From Posidonia oceanica (taxonomy: Eukaryota; Streptophyta; Magnoliopsida; Alismatales; Posidoniaceae), in contig JAZBRS010000074.1 of the NCBI GenBank assembly GCA_037176725.1, positions 66,840,001 through 66,904,000 of the forward strand: a stretch of DNA of 64,000 nt, read 5' to 3'. Under the pieces are notes generated by a model. The model saw only the letters and a program-made list of their open reading frames with translations, was not told the origin of the DNA and did not search any database. Position 1 is the first letter of the stretch. Every line of letters begins with the position of its first letter. Below are positions 56,301 through 64,000 of the stretch, piece after piece. A program made the position numbers and the translations under genes.

Positions 56301-59300
56301 ACCTCTACGGTCGATGGGTTCAACACCTATCCATTCTGGTCGATAAGTCCGTAACTTTTCATCCAACCGTTGCTGTCGATGGGTTCGAAACCAATCCTTT
56401 CCAGTCGATAGGTCAGAAACATATCATCCAACCTATGCGGTCGATGGGTCCGAAACCTATCCTTTCCGGTCGATAAGTCCGTAATTTATCATCCAACCTT
56501 TGCGGTTGATGGGTCCGAAACCTATCCATTCCGGTCGATAAGTCCGTAACTTATCATCCATCCTCTGCGATCAATGAGTTCGAAACCTATCCTTTCCGGT
56601 CGATAAGTCCGTAAGTTATCATCCAACCTTTGCGGTCGATGGGTCCAAAACCTTCCCTTTCCGGTCGATAAGTCCGAAACTTATCATCCAACCTTTGCGG
56701 TCGATGGGTTCAAAACCTATCCTTTCCGGTCGATAAGTTCGTAACCTATCCATTCCGGTCGATAAGTCCGTAACTTATCATCCAACCTTTGCGGTCGATG
56801 GGCCCGTAACCCACCCTTTCCGGTCGTTAAGTCCGAAACTTATCATCGAACCTTTACGGTCGATGGGTTCAAAACCTATCCTTTCCTGACGATAAGTCCG
56901 TAACTTATCATCCAACCGTTGCTGTCGATGGGTCCGAAACCTATCCTTTCCAGTCGATAAGTCAGAAACTTATCATCCAACCAATGCTGTCGATGGGTCT
57001 GAAACCTATCCTTTTCGGTCGATAAGTCCGAAACTTATCATCCAACCTTTGTGGTCGATAGGTCCGAAACCTATCCTTTCCGGTCGATAAGTCTGAAACT
57101 TAACGTCCATCCATTGCGGTCGATGGGTCCGAAACCTATCCTTTCCGGTCGATAAGTCCAAAACTTATCAAACAACCTTCGCGGTCGATAGGTCCGAAAC
57201 CTATCCTTTCCGGTCGATAAGTCCGTTACTTATCATCCAACCTTTGCAGTCGATGGGTCCGAAACCTACCCTTTCCGGTCGTTAAGTCCGAACCTTATCA
57301 TCCAACCTTTGCGGTCGATAGGTCCGAAACCTATCCAATCCGGTCGATTAGTCCGAAACTTATCATCCAACATTTGCTGTCGATGGGTCCAAAACCAATC
57401 CTTTCCGGTCGATAAGTCCGTAACTTATTATCCATCCTTTGCAGTCGATAGGTCCGAAACCTATCCATTTCAGTCATTAAGTCCGAAACTTATCATCCAA
57501 CCTTTGCGGTCGATGGGTCCGAAACCTATCCTTTCCGGTCGATAAGTCCGCAACTTATCATCCAACCTTTGCGGTCGATGGGTCCAAAACCTATCCTTTC
57601 CGGTCGATAAGTCCGTAATTTATCATCCAACCTTTGCGGTCGATGGGTCCGAAACCTATCCTTTCCGGTCGATAAGTCCGTAACTTATCATCCATCCTCT
57701 GCGGTCAATGAGTTCGAAACCTATCCTTTCCGGTCGATAAGTCCGTAACTTATCATCCAGCCTTTGCGGTCGATGGGTCCGAAACCTTCCCTTTCCGGTC
57801 AATAAGTACGAAACTTATCATCCAGCCTTTGCGGTCGATGGGTTCAAAACCTATCCTTTCCGGTCGATAAGTTCGAAACCTATCCATTCCGGTCGATAAG
57901 TCCGTAACTGATCATCCAACCTTTGCGGTCGATGGGCCCGAAACCCACCCTTTCCGGTCGATAAGTCCGAAACTTATCATCGAACCTTTACGGTCGATGG
58001 GTTCAAAACCTATCCTTTCCGGACGATAAGTCCGTAACTTATCATCCAACCGTTGCTGTCGATGGGTCCGAAACCTATCCTTTCCTGTCGATAAGTCCGA
58101 AACTTATCATCCAACCGTTGCTGTCGATGGGTCTGAAACCTATCCTTTTCGGTCGATAAGTCCGAAACTTATCATCCAACCTTTGTGGTCGATAGGTCCG
58201 AAACCTATCCTTTCCGGTCGATAAGTCTGAAACTTAACGTCCATCCATTGCGGTCGATGCGTCCGAAACCTATCCTTTCCGGTCGATAAGTCCAAAACAT
58301 ATCAAACAACTTTCGCGGTCGATAGGTCCGAAACCTATCCTTTCCGGTCGATAAGTCCGTTACTTATCATCCAACCTTTGCAGTCGATGGGTCCGAAACC
58401 TACCCTTTCCGGTCGTTAAGTCCGAAACTTATCATCCAACCTTTGCGGTCGATAGGTCCGAAACCTATCCATTCCGGTCGATTAGTCCGAAACTTATCAT
58501 CCAATATTTGCGGTCGATGGGTCCAAAACCAATCCTTTCCGGTCGATAAGTCCGTAACTTATTATCCATCCTTTCCAGTCGATAGGTCCGAAACCTATCC
58601 ATTCCAGTCGTTAAGTCCGAAACTTATCATCCAACCTTTGCGGTCGATGGGTCCGAAACCTATCCTTTCCGGTCGATAAGTCCGAAACTTATCATCCAAC
58701 CTTTGCGGTCGATAGGTCTAAAACCTATCCTTTCCGGTCGATTAGTCCGAAACTTATCATCCAACCTTTGGGTCGATGGGTCCGAAACCTTTCCTTTCCG
58801 GTCGACAAGTCCGAAAATTATCATCCAGCATTTGCGGTCGATAGGTCCGAAACCAATCCTCTCCGGTCGATAAGTCCGTAACTTATCATCCAAACTTTGC
58901 GGTCGATGGGTCCCAGACCTATCCGTTCCGGTCGATAAGTCCGTAACTTATCATCCAACCAATGCGGTCGATGGGTCCGAAGCCTATCCTTTCTGGTCGA
59001 TAAGTCCGTAACTTATCATCCAACCTCTGCGGTCGATGGGACCGAAACCTATCCTTTCCGGTCGATAAGTCCGCAACTTGCCATCCAACCTTTGCGATCG
59101 ATGGTTCCAAAACCTATCCTTTCCGGTCGATAAGTCCGTAATTTATCATCCAACCTTTGCGGTCGATGGGTCCGAAACCTATCCTTTCCGGTCGATAAGT
59201 CCATAACTTATCATCCATCCTCTGCGGTCAATGAGTTCGAAACCTATCCTTTCCGGTCGATAAGTCCGTAACTTATCATCCAACCTTTGCGGTCGATGGG

Positions 59301-62300
59301 TCCGAAACCTTCCCTTTCCGGTCGATAAGTCCGAAACTTATCATCCAACCTTTGCGGTCGATGGGTTCAAAACCTATCCTTTCCGGTCGATAAGTTCGAA
59401 ACCTATCCATTCCGGTCGATAAGTACGTAACTTATCATCCAACCTTTGCGGTCGATGGGCCCGAAACCCACCCTTTCCGGTCGATAAGTGCGAAACTTAT
59501 CATCGAACCTTTACGGTCGATGGGTTCTAATCCTATCCTTTACAGACGATAAGTCCGTAACTTATCATCCAACCGTTGCTGCCGATGGGTCCGAAACCTA
59601 TCCTTTCCAGTCGATATGTCCGAAACTTATCATCCAACCATTGCTGTCGATGGGTCTGAAACCTATCCTTTTCGGTCGATAAGTCTGAAACATATCATCC
59701 AACCTTTGTGGTCGATAGGTCCGAAACCTATCCTTTCCGGTCGATAAGTCTGAAACTTAATGTCCATCCATTGCGGTCGATGGGTCCGAAACCTATCCTT
59801 TCCGGTCGATAAGTACAAAACTTATCAAACAACCTTCGCGGTCGATAGGTCCGAAACCAATCCTTTCCGGTCGATAAGTCCGTTATTTATCATCCAACCT
59901 TTGCGGTCGATGGGTCCAAAACCTACCCTTTCCGGTCGTTAAGTCCGAAACTTATCATCCAACCTTTGCGGTCGATAGGTCCGAAACCTATCCATTCCGG
60001 TCGATTAGTCCGAAACTTATCATCCAACATTTGCGGTCGATGGGTCCAAAACCTATCCTTTCCGGTCGATAAGTCCATAACTTATCATCCACCCTTTGCA
60101 GTCGATAGGTCCGAAACCTAACCATTCCAGTCGTTAAGTCCGAAACTTATCATCCAACCTTTGCGGTCGATGGGTCCGAAACCTATCCTTTCCGGTCAAT
60201 AAATCCGAAACTTATCATCCAACCTTTGCGGTCGATAGGTCTGAAACCTATCCTTTCCGGTCGATTAGTCCGAAACTTATCATCCAACCTTTGGGTCGAT
60301 GGGTCCGAAACCTATCCTTTCCGGTCGATAAGTCCGAAACTTATCATCCAGCCTTTGCGGTCGATAGGTCCGAAACCAATCCTCTCCGGTCGATAAGTCC
60401 GTAACTTATCATCCAAACCTTGCGGTCGATGGGTCCGAAACCTATCCGTTCCGGTCGATAAGTCCGTAACTTATCATCCAACCAATGCGGTCGATGGGTC
60501 CGAAGCCTATCCTTTCCGGTCGATAAGTCCATATCTTATCATCCAACCACTGCGGTCTATGGGACCGAAACCTATTCTTTCCGCTCGATAAGTCCGTAAC
60601 TTATCATCCATCCTTTGCGATCGTTGGGTCCAAAACCTATCCTTTCCGGTCGATAAGTCCGTAATTTATCATCCAACCTTTGCGGTCGATGGGTCCGAAA
60701 CCTATCCTTTCCGGTCGATAAGTCCGTAACTTATCATCCATCCTCTGCGGTCGATGGGTCCGAAACCTATCCTCTTCGGTCGATAAGTGCGAAACTTATC
60801 ATCCAACCTTTGTGGTCGATAGGTCCGAAACCTATCCTTTCCGGTCGATAAGTCTGAAACTTATCATCCATCCATTGCGGTCGATGGGTCCGAAACCTAT
60901 CCTTTCCGGTCGATAAGTCCGAAACTTATCATACAACCTTCGCGGTCGATAGGTCCGAAACCTATCCTTTCTGGTCGATAAGTCCGCAACTTTTCATCCA
61001 ACCTTTGCGGTCGATGGGTCCGAAACCAATCCTTTCCGGTCGTTACGTCCGAAACTTATCATCCAACCTTTGCGGTCGATAGGTCCGAAACCTATCCATT
61101 CCGGTCGATAGGTCCGAAACCTATCCTTTCCGGTCGGTCAGTACGGAACTTATCATCCAACCTATGGGTCGATGGATCTGAAACCTATACTTTCCGATCG
61201 ATCAGTCCGAAACTTATCATCCAACCTTTGCAGTCGATAGGTCCGAAACCCATCCACTCCCCTCGATAAGTCCGTAACTTATCTTCCAACCTTTGCGGTC
61301 GATGGGTCCGAAACCTATCCTTTCCGGTCGATAAGTCCGTAACTTATCATCCAAACTTTGCAGTCGATGGGACCGAAACCTATCCTTTCCGGTCGATAAG
61401 TCCGAAACTTATCATCCAACCTTTGCGATCGATGGGTCCGAAACCTATCCTTTCTGGTCGACACATCCATAACTTATCATCCAACCTTTGCGGTCGATGG
61501 GTCCGAAACCTATCCTTTCTGGTCGATAAGTCCGTAACTTATCATCCAACCTTTGCGGTCGATGGGTCTGAAACCTATCGTTTCAGGTCGATAAGTCCGA
61601 AACTTATCTTCCAACCATTGTGGTCGATAGGTCCGAAACCTATCCTTTCCGGTCGATAAGTCCGAAACTTATCATCCAACCTTTGCTGTCGATGGGTCCG
61701 AAATCAATCATTTCCGGTCGATAAGTCCGAAACTTATCATACAACCTTTGCGGTCGATAGGTCCGAAACCTATCCGTTCCGGTCGATAAGTCCGTAACTT
61801 AACATCCAACCTTTGCGGTCGATGGGTCCGAAACCTATCCTTTCCGTTCGATAAGTCCGTAATTTATCATCCAACCATTGCGGTCGATGGGTCCGAAACC
61901 TTTCCTTTCCGTTCAATAAGTCCGTAACTTATCTTCCAACCTTTGCGGTCGATGGGTCCCAAACCAATCCGTTCCGGTCGATAAGTCCGTAACTTATCAT
62001 CCAACCTTTGCAGTCGATGGGACCGAAACCTATCCTTTCCGGTCGATAAGTCCGAAACTTATCATCCAACCATTGCGGTCGATGCGTCCGAAACCTATCC
62101 TTTCCAAACGTTAAGTCCGTAATTTATCATCCAATCTCTGCAGTCGATGGGACCGAAACCTATCCTTTCCGGTCGATAAGTCCGTAACTTTTCATCCAAC
62201 CTTTGCAGTCGATGGGACCGAAACCTATCCATTCAGGTCGATAAGTCCGAAACTTATCATCCAACCTTTGCGGTCGTTGGGTCCGAAACCTATCCTTTCC

Positions 62301-64000
62301 GGTCGATAAGTCCGAAACTTATCATCCAACCTTTGCGGTCGATAGGTCCGAAACCTATCCTTTCCGGTCGATAAGTCCGTAACTTATCATCCAACCTTTG
62401 CGGTCGATAGGTCCGAAACCTATCCTTTCTGGTCGACATATCCATAACTTATCATCCAACCTTTGCGGTCGATGGGTCCGAAACCTATCCTTTCCGGTCG
62501 ATAAGTCCGTAACTTATCATCCAACCTTTGCGGTCGATTGGTCCGAAACCAATCGTTTCAGGTCGATAAGTCCGAAACATAACAACCAACCATTGTGGTT
62601 GATAGGTCCGAAACCTATCCTTTCCGGTCGACAATTCCGAAACTTATCATCCAACCTTTGCTGTCGATGGGTCCGAAATCAATCATTTCCGGTCGATAAG
62701 TCCGAAACGTATCATACAACCTTTGCGGTCGATAGGTCCGAAACCTATCCGTTCCGGACGATAAGTCCATAACTTATCATCCAACCTTTGCGGTCGATGG
62801 GTCCGAAACCTATCCTTTCCGGTCGATAAGTCCGTAATTTATCATCCAACCATTGCGGTCGATGGGTCCGAACACTATCCTTTCCTGTCGATAAGTACGT
62901 AACTTATCATCCAACCTCGGCGGCCAATGAGTTCGAAACCTATCCTCTCCGGTCGATAAGTCCGTAACTTATCATCCAACCTTTGCGGTCGATGGGCCCG
63001 AAACCAACCCTTTCCGGTCGATAAGTCCGAAACTTATCATCGAACCTTTATGGTCGAGGGGTTCAAAACCTATCCTTTCCGGACGATAAGTCCGTAACTT
63101 ATCATCCAACCGTTGCTGTCGATGGGTCCGAAACCAATCCTTTCCAGTCGATAAGTCCGAAACTTTTCATCCAACCGTTGCTGTCGATGGGTCTGAAACC
63201 TATCCTTTTCGGTCGATATGTCTGAAACTTATCGTCCATCCATTGCGGTCGATGGGTCCCTAACCTATCCTTTCCGGTCGATAAGTCCGAAACTTATCAA
63301 ACAACCTTTGCGGTCGATAGGTCCGAAACCTATCCTTTCCCGTCGATAAGTCCGAAACTTATCATCCAACCTTTGCGGTCGATAGGTCCGAAACCTATCC
63401 ATTCCGGTCGATTAGTCCGAAACTTATCATCCAACATTTGCGGTCGATGGGTCCAAAACCAATCCTTTCCGGTCGATAAGTCCGTAACTTATCATCCATC
63501 CTTTGCAGTCGATCGGTCCGAAGCCTATCCATTCCAGTCGTTAAGTCCGAAACTTATCATCCAACCTTTGCGGTCGATGGGTCCGAAACCTATCCTTTCC
63601 GGTCGATAAGTCCGAAACTTATCATCCAACCTTTGCGGTCGATAGGTCTGAAACCTATCCTTTCCGGTCGATTAGTCCGAAACTTATCATCCAACCTTTG
63701 GGTCGATGGGTCCGAAACCTATCCTTTCCGGTCGAAAAGTCCGAAACTTATCATCCAGCCTTTGCGGTCGATAGGTCCGAAACCTATCCTCTCCAGTCGA
63801 TAAGTCCGTAACTTATCATCCAACCTTTGCGGTCGATTGGTCCGAAACCTATCCATTCCGGTCGATAAGTCCGTAACTTATCATCCAACCAATGCGGTCG
63901 ATGGGTCCGAAGCCTATCCTTTCTGGTCATTAAGTCCGTAACTTATCATCCAACCTCTGCGGTCGATGGGACCGAAGCCTATCCTTTCCGGTCGATAAGT
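53341..64000. repeat. Satellite region with shorter block recurrence
   Basis: A distinctive monomer (GATAGG...CCATTCCGGTCGATTAG) recurs at 55396, 57309, 58443, 59966 and 63373. The spacings are 1,913, 1,134, 1,523 and 3,407 bp, so there is no single fixed higher-order period. It shares monomer variants with the earlier blocks (for example 11653 and 50532) but in different combinations. The irregular spacing suggests repeated unequal exchange. Confidence 0.7.

Larger units (their letters stand above)
46653..64000. repeat. 65-bp satellite DNA array, right block
   Basis: Continuation of the array on the other side of the element, in the same orientation and with the same 29+36 bp monomer, running off the right edge. 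Joining it to position 18554 restores a normal monomer. No other insertion interrupts it. Open frames within it are repeat artefacts. Confidence 0.97.

Overview
The window is nuclear DNA of a flowering plant. It consists of two things: about 36 kb of one tandem satellite family (1-18549 and 46653-64000), and a single 28,093-bp Ty3/gypsy LTR retrotransposon inserted into it (18555-46647, reading on the minus strand). The plant origin follows from the Tat-lineage retrotransposon (RT, degenerate RNase H, second archaeal-type RNase H, integrase), its tRNA-Arg-type primer site and its very long LTRs. The species cannot be named from the sequence, and I see no host gene.

Satellite: the monomer is 65 bp, made of alternating 29-bp and 36-bp sub-repeats. 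Each sub-repeat carries a 19-bp dyad (7-bp arms, 5-bp spacer), and several arm variants keep complementarity. Monomers are grouped into irregular higher-order blocks. A rare truncated-monomer marker recurs near 3201, 6849, 9001, 12935 and 47881. The block at about 12.8-18.4 kb recurs at about 47.7-53.3 kb, so before the insertion the array already held duplicated blocks about 6.85 kb apart.

Retrotransposon: both LTRs are 6,021 bp (TG...CA) and are flanked by the 5-bp duplication GTCCG. By eye they differ at about 17 substitutions and four 1-bp indels (about 0.3%), so the insertion is recent. In transcription order (right to left) it has: 5' LTR; PBS (40609-40625); a non-coding leader; one 2,922-codon gag-pro-RT-RNaseH-aRNaseH-INT frame (39295 to 30530) broken by two in-frame TAG codons; a spacer; an extra 445-codon sense ORF downstream of integrase (29114-27777) that resembles plant-mobile-domain proteins; a 2.4-kb region of hairpin-rich tandem repeats; a polypurine tract; and the 3' LTR.

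The most unusual part is the repeat region at 25123-27505. It is a set of short hairpins whose stems differ in sequence but stay complementary. At 25204-25897 these sit inside larger stems, each of which has its own sequence and its own exact or near-exact complement. The 19-nt hairpin size and its GATAG/CTATC stem resemble the satellite dyad. This suggests, but does not prove, that the surrounding satellite family arose from a 3' repeat region of this kind of retroelement.
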